From assembly GCF_000026225.1 (NCBI RefSeq), contig NC_011740.1, positions 3,906,001 through 3,970,000 of the forward strand: 64,000 nucleotides of DNA. The letters run 5' to 3'. This stretch comes from Escherichia fergusonii ATCC 35469. Lineage in GTDB: Bacteria; Pseudomonadota; Gammaproteobacteria; Enterobacterales; Enterobacteriaceae. The notes below the pieces were generated by a model that saw only the letters and a list, made by a program, of their open reading frames with translations, did not search any database and was not told the DNA's origin. Position 1 is the stretch's first letter, and the number at the start of each line of letters is the position of its first letter. Shown here in pieces: positions 26,005 to 35,114 of the stretch. A program made the translations under genes and the position numbers.

Positions 26005-26631
26005 ATGATGAAAAAAATAATTCCCGCCGTAGTCTGTTTGTTGCTTTGTAGTTGCACGACCTTTCCGCAAGCTGTCGCTCCGGTAAACAATGACTTTGCA
26101 GGTCAGCATAATATTTATATTGTCAGTCACGGCTGGCATACCGGAATTGTGGTGCCCGCCGCAAACGTTAATCGCGTTTTACCGCAACTCGACGCGAGAT
26201 TTGCGCAACCAAAATGGTATGAAATCGGCTGGGGCGATAAAGGCTTTTATCAGGCACAGGAAATTACCAGTAGCCTGACACTACAGGCGATGTTCTGGTC
26301 TACTGGCGCAGTCATGCATGTGGTGGCGTTCTCTGCCCCACCTGAACGCTATTTTCCTGGCAGTGAAGTTAAGCCACTGACAATTAACAACGGTCAACTT
26401 TCGACCTTAATGTTATTTATTGGTCGGAGCTTTTCCCGTAGCGACGCGGGAAATATTATTCCGCTCAAAAAAGGCATTTATGGTGACAGCCAGTTTTATG
26501 CCGCGAATGGTCGCTATGGGATTTTAAATACCTGTAATAAATGGACGGCAAAAGGGTTACAAAGCGCGGGGATAGAGATTGAACCAGCTTTAAAATTGAC
26601 GGCAGGAAGTGTGATGAGCGCAATGCCTTAA
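26005..26631 (+). CDS. DUF2459-type lipoprotein
   Basis: A 208-residue predicted lipoprotein. After a hydrophobic signal, the lipobox LCSC places the lipidated cysteine at residue 17. The conserved text NIYIVSHGWHTGIVVPA and WYEIGWGDKGFYQA, with a late LNTCNKWTAKGLQSAG, fits the DUF2459 family (TIGR02117). The cysteine and histidine in those motifs resemble a papain-like arrangement, similar in theme to YiiX next door. It begins ATGATG at 26005/26008, only three bases after yiiX. I do not recall it between yiiX and rpmE in K-12. Function unknown. Confidence 0.85.
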   Translation: MMKKIIPAVVCLLLCSCTTFPQAVAPVNNDFAGQHNIYIVSHGWHTGIVVPAANVNRVLPQLDARFAQPKWYEIGWGDKGFYQAQEITSSLTLQAMFWSTGAVMHVVAFSAPPERYFPGSEVKPLTINNGQLSTLMLFIGRSFSRSDAGNIIPLKKGIYGDSQFYAANGRYGILNTCNKWTAKGLQSAGIEIEPALKLTAGSVMSAMP

Positions 26632-26645
26632 AGTTTTTCAGGCAC

Positions 26646-26672
26646 AAAAAAAGCGCCGTGCGGCGCTTTTTT
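26646..26672. terminator. Bidirectional terminator between the DUF2459 gene and rpmE
   Basis: AAGCGCCG and CGGCGCTT form a tight GC-rich stem, flanked by A-run and T-run on both sides. It can end the plus transcript from yiiX and the minus transcript of rpmE. Confidence 0.9.
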
Positions 26673-26685
26673 CGGAAATCCGGTC

Positions 26686-26937
<252 letters not shown>

Positions 26938-26965
26938 CTAACGCCAGACACCACGCGATGTTTAA

Positions 26966-26996
26966 AGTATAGTTTGACACGATCATTTCGTATCAA
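26966..26996 (-). promoter_or_regulatory. Probable rpmE promoter
   Basis: On the minus strand a TTGATA -35-like hexamer and a perfect TATACT -10 hexamer are separated by 19 bases, wider than ideal. This would give a 5' leader of about 60 bases before the rpmE ATG. L31 leaders can be autoregulatory in gamma-proteobacteria; I could not verify the fold here. Confidence 0.4.
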
Positions 26997-27100
26997 AGGC
27001 GCCGAATCATACAGAAATTAACCAGCGTATGCAAACTGATCCGCACTCCTCTACGGCAATGTGTATACTGTTCCACCGAATTTCAAGTCAGGATGATGCT

Positions 27101-29299
27101 ATGCCCGTTGCTCACGTTGCCTTGCCCGTTCCGCTTCCTCGTACCTTTGACTATCTGCTGCCAGAAGGCATGACGGTTAAAGCCGGGTGTCGCGTGCGTG
27201 TGCCGTTTGGCAAACAGCAGGAGCGCATCGGGGTTGTGGTGTCAGTTAGCGACGTCAGCGAGCTGCCGCTTAACGAGCTGAAAGCGGTAGTAGAAGTGCT
27301 GGACGTTGAGCCGGTATTTACTCACTCCGTCTGGCGATTACTGCTATGGGCGGCAGATTACTATCATCATCCGATTGGCGATGTGCTGTTTCATGCCTTG
27401 CCGATTTTACTGCGCCAGGGGCGGCCTGCGGCGAACGCGCCGATGTGGTACTGGTTTGCCACTGAACAAGGTCAGGCGGTGGATCTGAACAGCCTGAAAC
27501 GTTCGCCAAAGCAACAACAGGCGCTGGCAGCGTTACGGCAAGGCAAAATCTGGCGCGATCAGGTCGCGGAACTTGAATTTAATGATGCCGCATTGCAGGC
27601 GCTGCGCAAAAAAGGCCTGTGTGAGTTAGCGAGTGAAACACCAGAGTTTAGCGACTGGCGAACGAACTATGCCGTTTCTGGCGAGCGGTTGCGATTGAAT
27701 ACTGAACAGGCCACCGCCGTTGGCGCCATCCATAGCGCAGCGGATACCTTCTCTGCCTGGTTGCTGGCGGGCGTTACCGGTTCCGGTAAAACAGAAGTTT
27801 ATTTGAGCGTACTGGAAAACGTGCTCGCACAGGGCAAACAGGCGCTGGTGATGGTGCCGGAAATCGGCCTGACGCCGCAAACTATTGCCCGTTTTCGTGA
27901 GCGGTTTAATGCGCCAGTGGAAGTTCTGCATTCCGGCCTGAACGACAGTGAGCGCCTTTCGGCGTGGCTGAAAGCGAAAAATGGTGAGGCGGCGATTGTG
28001 ATCGGCACCCGCTCCGCGCTGTTTACGCCGTTTAAAAATCTCGGTGTGATTGTCATTGATGAAGAGCACGACAGTTCCTACAAGCAGCAGGAAGGCTGGC
28101 GCTATCATGCCCGCGACCTGGCGGTGTACCGTGCGCACAGCGAGCAAATCCCGATTATTCTTGGCTCCGCAACGCCCGCGCTGGAAACGTTATGCAACGT
28201 GCAGCAGAAAAAATACCGCCTGCTACGCCTGACCCGTCGGGCAGGGAATGCGCGTCCGGCAATTCAACACGTGCTGGATTTAAAAGGTCAGAAGGTGCAG
28301 GCTGGTCTGGCTCCGGCGTTAATCACCCGTATGCGCCAGCATTTACAGGCCGACAACCAGGTTATCCTCTTTCTTAACCGCCGTGGCTTTGCGCCTGCCT
28401 TGCTGTGCCACGATTGCGGCTGGATTGCCGAATGCCCACGTTGCGATCACTACTACACGCTGCATCAGGCGCAACAGCATTTGCGCTGTCACCACTGTGA
28501 CAGCCAACGCCCGGTGCCGCGCCAGTGCCCTTCCTGCGGCTCCACGCACCTGGTACCCGTGGGGCTGGGCACCGAACAGCTTGAACAGACGCTCGCGCCA
28601 ATGTTCCCTGGTGTGCCCATTTCTCGTATCGACCGCGATACCACCAGCCGCAAAGGGGCGCTTGAACAACAACTGGCGGAAGTACATCGCGGCGGTGCGA
28701 GGATTTTGATCGGCACGCAAATGCTGGCGAAAGGTCACCATTTCCCGGATGTGACGCTGGTGGCGTTACTGGATGTGGACGGCGCGCTGTTTTCTGCGGA
28801 TTTTCGCTCGGCAGAGCGTTTTGCCCAACTTTATACCCAGGTGGCTGGCCGTGCCGGACGTGCGGGTAAACAGGGCGAAGTAGTGCTGCAAACGCACCAT
28901 CCTGAACATCCGCTGTTGCAAACGTTGCTCTATAAAGGCTACGACGCCTTTGCCGAACAGGCGCTGGCTGAGCGGCGAATGATGCAACTGCCGCCATGGA
29001 CCAGCCATGTGATTGTGCGTGCGGAAGATCATAACAATCAGCACGCGCCATTGTTCCTGCAACAACTGCGTAATCTCATCCTCTCCAGCCCGCTGGCAGA
29101 CGAGAAACTCTGGGTTCTCGGCCCGGTTCCGGCGCTGGCCCCTAAACGTGGCGGTCGCTGGCGCTGGCAAATTTTGTTGCAGCACCCTTCCCGCGTGCGC
29201 TTACAGCACATCATCAATGGTACGCTGGCGCTTATTAATACAATACCGGATTCCCGCAAGGTGAAATGGGTGCTGGATGTCGATCCCATCGAAGGCTAA
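27101..29299 (+). CDS. priA: Primosomal replication restart helicase PriA
   Basis: A 732-residue superfamily 2 helicase that reloads the replisome at stalled forks. After the N-terminal DNA-binding domain come Walker A GVTGSGKTEVY and Walker B VIVIDEEHDSSYK. The zinc-binding cysteine insert follows (CHDCGWIAECPRCD, CHHCDS, CPSCG), then VAGRAGRAGKQG. The start at 27101 (MPVAHVALPV) is the known one; a frame 24 residues longer is ignored. Nearly identical to K-12 PriA, in contrast to the next gene cytR. Confidence 0.96.
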   Translation: MPVAHVALPVPLPRTFDYLLPEGMTVKAGCRVRVPFGKQQERIGVVVSVSDVSELPLNELKAVVEVLDVEPVFTHSVWRLLLWAADYYHHPIGDVLFHALPILLRQGRPAANAPMWYWFATEQGQAVDLNSLKRSPKQQQALAALRQGKIWRDQVAELEFNDAALQALRKKGLCELASETPEFSDWRTNYAVSGERLRLNTEQATAVGAIHSAADTFSAWLLAGVTGSGKTEVYLSVLENVLAQGKQALVMVPEIGLTPQTIARFRERFNAPVEVLHSGLNDSERLSAWLKAKNGEAAIVIGTRSALFTPFKNLGVIVIDEEHDSSYKQQEGWRYHARDLAVYRAHSEQIPIILGSATPALETLCNVQQKKYRLLRLTRRAGNARPAIQHVLDLKGQKVQAGLAPALITRMRQHLQADNQVILFLNRRGFAPALLCHDCGWIAECPRCDHYYTLHQAQQHLRCHHCDSQRPVPRQCPSCGSTHLVPVGLGTEQLEQTLAPMFPGVPISRIDRDTTSRKGALEQQLAEVHRGGARILIGTQMLAKGHHFPDVTLVALLDVDGALFSADFRSAERFAQLYTQVAGRAGRAGKQGEVVLQTHHPEHPLLQTLLYKGYDAFAEQALAERRMMQLPPWTSHVIVRAEDHNNQHAPLFLQQLRNLILSSPLADEKLWVLGPVPALAPKRGGRWRWQILLQHPSRVRLQHIINGTLALINTIPDSRKVKWVLDVDPIEG

Positions 29300-29454
29300 T
29301 GCGCAAACGTTGCGAGGCGGATCGAAAAATTTAATATTCATCACACTTTTAATGAAAATTCTGTAACCGCTTCCACTAACTATCTGATAAAAATGTGTCG
29401 AAAACGAGTTAAACAAGGATTGTTCTGCGCCAGAGTTTCAGGCGAGGAGAGAAA

Positions 29455-30480
29455 GTGAAGCTGAAGAAGCAGGTGACTGCCGCTACAATGAAAGATGTTG
29501 CACTGAAGGCAAAGGTCTCCACTGCAACTGTGTCCCGCGCGTTAATGAATCCAGATAAAGTCTCCCAGGCAACACGTAGCCGGGTTGAACAGGCCGCCAG
29601 GGAAGTAGGGTATTTGCCGCAAACTATGGGGCGAAACGCGAAACGTAATGAATCACGCACCATTCTGGTGATTGTCCCGGATATTTGCGATCCCTTCTTT
29701 CATGACGTTATCAGGGGTGTTGAAGTCACAGCTGCCGAACAGGGATATCTGGTATTAATTGGCGATTGCGCCCATCAGAATCAGCAAGAAAAGACGTTTA
29801 TCAATTTAATTGTTACTAAACAAATCGATGGCATGGTGCTGTTGAGTTCCCGCTTGCCATTTAACGCCAGCGTAGAAGAGCAGCGTAATTTACCGCCGAT
29901 GGTGATGTCGAACGAATTTGCCCCGGAACTGGAGTTACCTACAGTTCATATCGACAACCTTACGGCATCATTTAACGCAATCAATTATTTGCTCAGTCTT
30001 GGGCATCGGCGTATCGGTTGTATCGCCGGGCCGGAAGATATGCCCTTCTGCCACTATCGCTTACAAGGGTACGTGCAGGCGTTGCGTCGTAATGCCATCA
30101 CCGTTAATCCACACTATATTGCCCGCGGTGATTTTACTTATGAGGCAGGTGGCAATGCGTTAAAGCAACTGCTCGATCAACCAGAACCGCCAACAGCTAT
30201 CTTTTGCCATAGCGATGTCATGGCTGTTGGGGCTATCTCCAGTGCTAAACGTATGGGGCTGAAAGTCCCGGATGATGTGTCAATTATGGGATTCGACAAT
30301 ATCGCCCTGGCCGAACATTGTGATCCGCCACTGACCACTATCGCCCAACCGCGTTACGAGATTGGTCGTGAAGCCATGCTCTTATTACTGGAACAAATTC
30401 ATGGCCACGATGTGAGTAATGGATCCCGATTAATGGACTGCGAACTGATCGTTCGTGAATCCACACGCGCTTTAACATAA
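29455..30480 (+). CDS. cytR: Nucleoside-regulon repressor CytR (strongly diverged allele)
   Basis: A 341-residue LacI-family repressor with GTG start. The helix-turn-helix is ATMKDVALKAKVSTATVSRAL, followed by a periplasmic-binding-protein-like domain that binds cytidine in CytR. It works with CRP at nucleoside transport and catabolism promoters. The DNA-binding region is conserved, but the effector domain differs from the K-12 sequence I remember at many positions (for example DPFFHDVIRGVEVTAAEQ for DPFFSEIIRGIEVTAANH). I estimate about 80% identity, far below PriA, HslV and HslU around it. The position between priA and ftsN supports the name. Confidence 0.92.
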   Translation: MKLKKQVTAATMKDVALKAKVSTATVSRALMNPDKVSQATRSRVEQAAREVGYLPQTMGRNAKRNESRTILVIVPDICDPFFHDVIRGVEVTAAEQGYLVLIGDCAHQNQQEKTFINLIVTKQIDGMVLLSSRLPFNASVEEQRNLPPMVMSNEFAPELELPTVHIDNLTASFNAINYLLSLGHRRIGCIAGPEDMPFCHYRLQGYVQALRRNAITVNPHYIARGDFTYEAGGNALKQLLDQPEPPTAIFCHSDVMAVGAISSAKRMGLKVPDDVSIMGFDNIALAEHCDPPLTTIAQPRYEIGREAMLLLLEQIHGHDVSNGSRLMDCELIVRESTRALT

Positions 30481-30573
30481 AGTCACTGGCTTTAAGACTT
30501 CCGTGTCTGGTCAAAGGCCCGTCGCTTAAGTAACATGGCGGGCTGATGAACGAATAAATACAGCGAAACGATA

Positions 30574-31518
30574 GTGGCACAACGAGATTATGTACGTCGC
30601 GGCCAACCGGCTCCTTCGCGGCGCAAAAAGAGCACTTCACGGAAAAAGCAACGCAACATGCCTGCGGTATCACCGGCAATGGTCGCTATTGCCGCTGCAG
30701 TTCTTGTGACCTTTATCGGCGGTCTGTACTTCATTACCCATCACAAGAAAGAAGAGTCCGAGACGCTGCAAAGTCAAAAAGTGACCGGAAACGGACTCCC
30801 CCCCAAACCAGAAGAGCGCTGGCGTTACATTAAAGAGCTGGAAAGTCGCCAGCCTGGTGTGCGTGCGCCAACAGAACCTTCTGCAGGTGGCGAAGTGATC
30901 AATCCTGACCAGTTAACGCCTGAACAGCGGCAGCTACTGGAGCAAATGCAGGCTGATATGCGCCAGCAGCCGACGCAATTGGTTGAAGTTCCATGGAATG
31001 AACAGACGCCAGAACAGCGTCAGCAAACGCTTCAACGTCAGGCACAGCAGCGTCAGATTCAGGCGGCTCAACAGCAGCAGCGACAGGCTGAGCAGGCATA
31101 TCAGCAACCGCGTACCGCGCAAGCTCAGCAACCACCGCGCCAGACGCAGCAGACACGCCAGGCGGCTCAGCAGCCGTACCAGGATCTCCTGCAAACGCCA
31201 GCACACACTGCCGCGCAGCCTAAGTCACAGCAAGTCGCGCCTGTTAGCCGGGCCGCTGATGCGCCAAAACCAACGGCTGAGAAGAAAGACGAACGTCGCT
31301 GGATGGTGCAGTGTGGCTCGTTTAAAGGTGCCGAGCAGGCAGAAACCGTACGTGCGCAATTGGCTTTTGAAGGGTTTGATTCCAAAATTACCACCAACAA
31401 TGGCTGGAATCGTGTGGTGATTGGCCCGATTAAAGGGAAAGAAAATGCCGACGGCACCCTGAATCGCCTGAAGATGGCGGGTCACACAAACTGTATTCGA
31501 CTCGCTACCGGGGGTTGA
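30574..31518 (+). CDS. ftsN: Cell division protein FtsN
   Basis: A 314-residue bitopic membrane protein with GTG start. It has a basic cytoplasmic tail with the RRKKSTSRKKQ stretch, one transmembrane helix (~residues 34-54), a periplasmic segment, a glutamine-rich linker (~residues 140-215) and a C-terminal SPOR domain (from ~RRWMVQCGSF) that binds denuded peptidoglycan. FtsN triggers constriction of the divisome. The linker is a different glutamine/alanine/arginine array from the K-12 one I recall and about five residues shorter; the ends are conserved. Its stop codon overlaps the -35 element of the hslV promoter. Confidence 0.95.
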   Translation: MAQRDYVRRGQPAPSRRKKSTSRKKQRNMPAVSPAMVAIAAAVLVTFIGGLYFITHHKKEESETLQSQKVTGNGLPPKPEERWRYIKELESRQPGVRAPTEPSAGGEVINPDQLTPEQRQLLEQMQADMRQQPTQLVEVPWNEQTPEQRQQTLQRQAQQRQIQAAQQQQRQAEQAYQQPRTAQAQQPPRQTQQTRQAAQQPYQDLLQTPAHTAAQPKSQQVAPVSRAADAPKPTAEKKDERRWMVQCGSFKGAEQAETVRAQLAFEGFDSKITTNNGWNRVVIGPIKGKENADGTLNRLKMAGHTNCIRLATGG

Positions 31519-31542
31519 AACCCTCAAAATCCCCCCCATCTA
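31515..31542 (+). promoter_or_regulatory. Sigma-32 heat-shock promoter of hslVU
   Basis: A TTGAAA -35 (31515-31520) and CCCCATCTA -10 (31534-31542) are separated by 13 bases, a near-perfect RpoH promoter. The -35 overlaps the ftsN stop codon. hslVU is a known heat-shock operon. Confidence 0.88.
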
Positions 31543-31555
31543 TAATTGCATTATG

Positions 31556-31575
31556 CCCCGCACAATTGTGCGGGG
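31556..31575 (+). promoter_or_regulatory. hslVU 5'-leader hairpin
   Basis: A perfect 20-base palindrome, CCCCGCACAATTGTGCGGGG, begins only a few bases after the predicted start of transcription. A 5' stem-loop that stabilises hslVU mRNA is known in E. coli, and this matches its position. It is not followed by a useful T-run. Confidence 0.75.
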
Positions 31576-31610
31576 TTTGAATTCTGTATTCCTAACCAAG
31601 GGGTCTGCTC

Positions 31611-32141
31611 GTGACAACTATAGTAAGCGTACGCCGTAATGGCCACGTGGTAATCGCCGGTGATGGTCAGGCCACACTGGGTAACACCGTAATGAAAGGC
31701 AACGTGAAAAAAGTTCGCCGCCTGTATAACGATAAAGTGATCGCGGGCTTTGCTGGCGGTACTGCGGATGCCTTTACGCTGTTCGAACTGTTTGAACGTA
31801 AACTGGAAATGCATCAGGGCCATCTGGTTAAAGCCGCTGTTGAGCTGGCGAAAGACTGGCGTACCGATCGCATGTTGCGCAAACTTGAAGCACTGCTGGC
31901 AGTCGCGGATGAAACTGCATCGCTTATCATCACCGGTAACGGTGACGTGGTGCAGCCAGAGAACGATCTTATTGCTATCGGCTCCGGCGGCCCTTACGCC
32001 CAGGCTGCGGCGCGCGCGCTGTTAGAAAACACTGAACTAAGCGCCCGTGAAATTGCTGAAAAGGCGTTGGATATTGCAGGCGACATTTGCATCTATACCA
32101 ACCATTTCCACACCATCGAAGAATTAAGCTACAAAGCGTAA
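31611..32141 (+). CDS. hslV: ATP-dependent protease peptidase subunit HslV
   Basis: A 176-residue proteasome-beta-like threonine protease with GTG start. After removal of Met the N-terminal threonine ([19 protein letters not shown]) is the nucleophile. The [14 protein letters not shown] motif is typical. It forms a double hexamer with HslU caps and degrades misfolded and regulatory proteins such as SulA. First gene of hslVU, driven by a sigma-32 promoter. Confidence 0.96.
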
Positions 32142-32150
32142 GGATCTCCC

Positions 32151-33482
32151 ATGTCTGAAATGACCCCACGCGAAATCGTCAGCGAACTGGATAAGCACAT
32201 CATCGGCCAGGATAACGCCAAGCGTTCCGTGGCGATTGCACTGCGTAACCGCTGGCGTCGCATGCAGCTTAACGAAGAGCTGCGCCATGAAGTGACCCCG
32301 AAAAATATCCTGATGATCGGCCCGACCGGTGTCGGTAAAACTGAAATCGCTCGTCGTCTGGCTAAGCTGGCGAATGCGCCGTTCATTAAAGTTGAAGCGA
32401 CCAAATTCACCGAAGTGGGCTATGTAGGTAAGGAAGTGGATTCTATTATCCGCGATCTGACCGATGCCGCCGTGAAAATGGTACGCGTCCAGGCTATCGA
32501 GAAAAACCGTTATCGCGCTGAAGAATTGGCAGAAGAACGTATTCTCGACGTGCTGATCCCACCGGCTAAAAACAACTGGGGACAGACCGAACAACAGCAG
32601 GAACCGTCCGCTGCTCGTCAGGCATTCCGCAAAAAACTGCGTGAAGGCCAACTCGATGACAAAGAAATCGAAATCGATCTTGCCGCAGCACCGATGGGCG
32701 TTGAAATTATGGCGCCTCCGGGAATGGAAGAGATGACCAGCCAGCTGCAGTCCATGTTCCAGAACCTGGGCGGTCAGAAACAAAAAGCGCGTAAACTGAA
32801 AATCAAAGACGCCATGAAGCTGCTGATTGAAGAAGAAGCGGCGAAACTGGTGAACCCGGAAGAGCTGAAGCAAGACGCTATCGACGCTGTTGAGCAGCAC
32901 GGGATCGTGTTTATCGACGAAATCGACAAAATCTGTAAGCGCGGTGAGTCTTCCGGTCCGGATGTTTCTCGTGAAGGCGTTCAGCGTGACCTGCTGCCGC
33001 TGGTAGAAGGTTGCACCGTTTCCACCAAACACGGGATGGTCAAAACTGACCACATTCTGTTTATCGCTTCTGGCGCGTTCCAGATTGCGAAACCGTCTGA
33101 CCTGATCCCGGAACTGCAAGGCCGTCTGCCGATCCGTGTTGAGCTGCAGGCACTGACCACCAGCGACTTCGAGCGTATTCTGACCGAACCGAATGCCTCT
33201 ATCACCGTGCAGTACAAAGCACTGATGGCGACCGAAGGCGTGAATATTGAGTTCACTGAGTCGGGCATTAAGCGTATCGCGGAAGCGGCATGGCAGGTAA
33301 ACGAATCCACCGAAAACATCGGTGCTCGCCGTTTACACACCGTTCTGGAGCGTTTGATGGAAGAGATCTCCTACGACGCCAGCGATTTAAGCGGTCAATC
33401 TATCACCATCGACGCAGATTATGTGAGCAAACATCTGGATGCGTTGGTGGCAGATGAAGATCTGAGCCGTTTTATCCTATAA
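32151..33482 (+). CDS. hslU: HslUV protease ATPase subunit HslU
   Basis: A 443-residue Clp/Hsp100-type AAA+ unfoldase. Walker A is GPTGVGKTE and Walker B is IVFIDEIDKI. The intermediate domain (~residues 110-240) lies between them, and sensor segments and the EDLSRFIL C-terminal tail follow. That tail docks into HslV to activate it. It starts nine bases after hslV with AAGGA before the ATG. A terminator follows. Confidence 0.96.
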   Translation: MSEMTPREIVSELDKHIIGQDNAKRSVAIALRNRWRRMQLNEELRHEVTPKNILMIGPTGVGKTEIARRLAKLANAPFIKVEATKFTEVGYVGKEVDSIIRDLTDAAVKMVRVQAIEKNRYRAEELAEERILDVLIPPAKNNWGQTEQQQEPSAARQAFRKKLREGQLDDKEIEIDLAAAPMGVEIMAPPGMEEMTSQLQSMFQNLGGQKQKARKLKIKDAMKLLIEEEAAKLVNPEELKQDAIDAVEQHGIVFIDEIDKICKRGESSGPDVSREGVQRDLLPLVEGCTVSTKHGMVKTDHILFIASGAFQIAKPSDLIPELQGRLPIRVELQALTTSDFERILTEPNASITVQYKALMATEGVNIEFTESGIKRIAEAAWQVNESTENIGARRLHTVLERLMEEISYDASDLSGQSITIDADYVSKHLDALVADEDLSRFIL

Positions 33483-33512
33483 TCGCGTTCAATCATTTTC
33501 ATCATTGTTTGA

Positions 33513-33535
33513 TGGGGCTGAAAGGCCCCATTTTT
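33513..33535 (+). terminator. Rho-independent terminator after hslU
   Basis: TGGGGCT pairs with GGCCCCA across a GAAA tetraloop and is followed by five T. It separates hslVU from menA. Confidence 0.88.
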
Positions 33536-33548
33536 ATTGGCGCGTATT

Positions 33549-34475
33549 ATGACTGAACAACAAATTAGCCGAACTCAGGCGTGGCTGGAAAGTTTACGAC
33601 CTAAAACCCTCCCCCTCGCCTTTGCTGCAATTATCGTCGGGACGGCGCTGGCATGGTGGCAAGGTCACTTCGATCCGCTGGTCGCCCTCCTGGCACTGAT
33701 TACCGCCGGACTGCTGCAAATTCTCTCTAACCTCGCCAATGATTACGGCGATGCGGTAAAAGGCAGCGATAAACCTGACCGCATTGGACCACTGCGCGGC
33801 ATGCAAAAAGGTGTGATTACCCAGCAAGAGATGAAACGGGCGCTGATCATCACTGTCGTTCTGATTTGCCTCTCCGGGCTGGCACTGGTTGCAGTGGCAT
33901 GTCATACACTCGCCGATTTTGTTGGTTTCCTGATTTTGGGTGGGCTTTCAATTATTGCCGCGATCACCTACACCGTAGGCAATCGTCCATATGGATATAT
34001 TGGCCTCGGTGATATTTCTGTCCTGATTTTCTTTGGCTGGCTAAGTGTGATGGGAAGCTGGTATTTGCAGGCGCACACTCTGATTCCGGCGCTGATCCTT
34101 CCGGCGACGGCGTGTGGGTTGTTAGCAACAGCGGTACTGAATATTAATAACCTGCGCGATATCAATAGCGACCGGGAGAATGGCAAAAACACGCTGGTGG
34201 TGCGTTTAGGGGAAGTGAACGCACGTCGTTACCATGCTTGTCTGCTGATGGGCTCGCTGGTGTGTCTGGCACTGTTTAATCTGATCTCTTTACATAGCGT
34301 TTGGGGCTGGCTGTTCCTGTTGGCGACACCGCTGCTGGTGAAACAGGCGCGCTATGTCATGCGCGAAATGGAACCTGCCGCGATGCGCCCAATGCTGGAA
34401 CGCACAGTAAAAGGGGCATTATTGACTAACCTTTTGTTTGTTTTAGGGATTATCTTAAGCCAGTGGTTGGCATAA
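33549..34475 (+). CDS. menA: 1,4-dihydroxy-2-naphthoate octaprenyltransferase
   Basis: A 308-residue polytopic prenyltransferase of the UbiA superfamily. It adds the octaprenyl chain to dihydroxynaphthoate in menaquinone synthesis at the inner membrane. The prenyl-diphosphate/Mg motif is NDYGDAVKGSDKPDR, with a second aspartate motif NNLRDINSDRENGK. Start 33549 (MTEQQISRTQ) follows the known protein; a four-codon upstream extension is ignored. Confidence 0.95.
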   Translation: MTEQQISRTQAWLESLRPKTLPLAFAAIIVGTALAWWQGHFDPLVALLALITAGLLQILSNLANDYGDAVKGSDKPDRIGPLRGMQKGVITQQEMKRALIITVVLICLSGLALVAVACHTLADFVGFLILGGLSIIAAITYTVGNRPYGYIGLGDISVLIFFGWLSVMGSWYLQAHTLIPALILPATACGLLATAVLNINNLRDINSDRENGKNTLVVRLGEVNARRYHACLLMGSLVCLALFNLISLHSVWGWLFLLATPLLVKQARYVMREMEPAAMRPMLERTVKGALLTNLLFVLGIILSQWLA

Positions 34476-34567
34476 CTGACAAATATCAATTAACAATTGA
34501 TGATTTTGCCAACAACCCACATAGCGCGATATACTGAAAATTCTCGCAGCAACTGAATGTTAAGCCT

Positions 34568-35053
34568 ATGAAATACGATACTTCCGAGCTTTGTGACATC
34601 TATCAGGAAGATGTCAACGTCGTGGAACCGTTGTTCTCCAACTTTGGCGGACGGGCGTCGTTTGGCGGACAAATCATCACGGTAAAATGTTTCGAGGACA
34701 ACGGGTTGCTGTACGATCTGCTCGAACAGAATGGCCGTGGTCGTGTTCTTGTCGTTGATGGCGGTGGTTCTGTTCGTCGTGCACTGGTCGATGCTGAGCT
34801 GACGCGTCTGGCAGTACAAAATGAATGGGAAGGCCTGGTCATTTACGGCGCGGTGCGTCAGGTAGATGACCTGGAAGAGCTGGATATCGGCATCCAGGCA
34901 ATGGCCGCAATTCCGGTCGGTGCCGCAGGCGAAGGCATTGGCGAAAGCGATGTCCGCGTCAACTTTGGCGGTGTCACTTTCTTCTCTGGCGACCATCTCT
35001 ATGCCGACAATACCGGGATTATTCTTTCTGAAGATCCGCTGGATATTGAGTGA
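34568..35053 (+). CDS. rraA: Regulator of ribonuclease activity A
   Basis: A 161-residue RraA protein that binds the RNase E scaffold and inhibits its activity. Typical segments are DTSELCDIYQEDVNVVEPLF, FGGQIITVKC and VYGAVR-like IYGAVRQVDDLEELDIG. The fold resembles demethylmenaquinone methyltransferase-like aldolases, which explains the old name menG. It lies downstream of menA after a short AT-rich inverted repeat. Converges with zapB. Confidence 0.95.
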   Translation: MKYDTSELCDIYQEDVNVVEPLFSNFGGRASFGGQIITVKCFEDNGLLYDLLEQNGRGRVLVVDGGGSVRRALVDAELTRLAVQNEWEGLVIYGAVRQVDDLEELDIGIQAMAAIPVGAAGEGIGESDVRVNFGGVTFFSGDHLYADNTGIILSEDPLDIE

Positions 35054-35078
35054 TAAAAAAGGCACCGCAAGGTGCCTT
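35053..35078 (-). terminator. Terminator of zapB
   Basis: AAGGCACC and GGTGCCTT form an 8-bp stem with a GCAA loop. On the minus strand the stem is followed by six T, about 35 bases beyond the zapB stop. On the plus strand a T-run is lacking, so any role for rraA is weaker. Confidence 0.85.
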
Positions 35079-35114
35079 ATACCGCAAAGTAATTACGCGA
35101 AAGAAGAAGCGTAA

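Noticed and set aside
32124..33119. 331-codon open frame antisense to hslU
   Set aside because: It lies entirely opposite hslV/hslU coding sequence and has no recognisable domain or ribosome site; its length follows from the codon bias of hslU.
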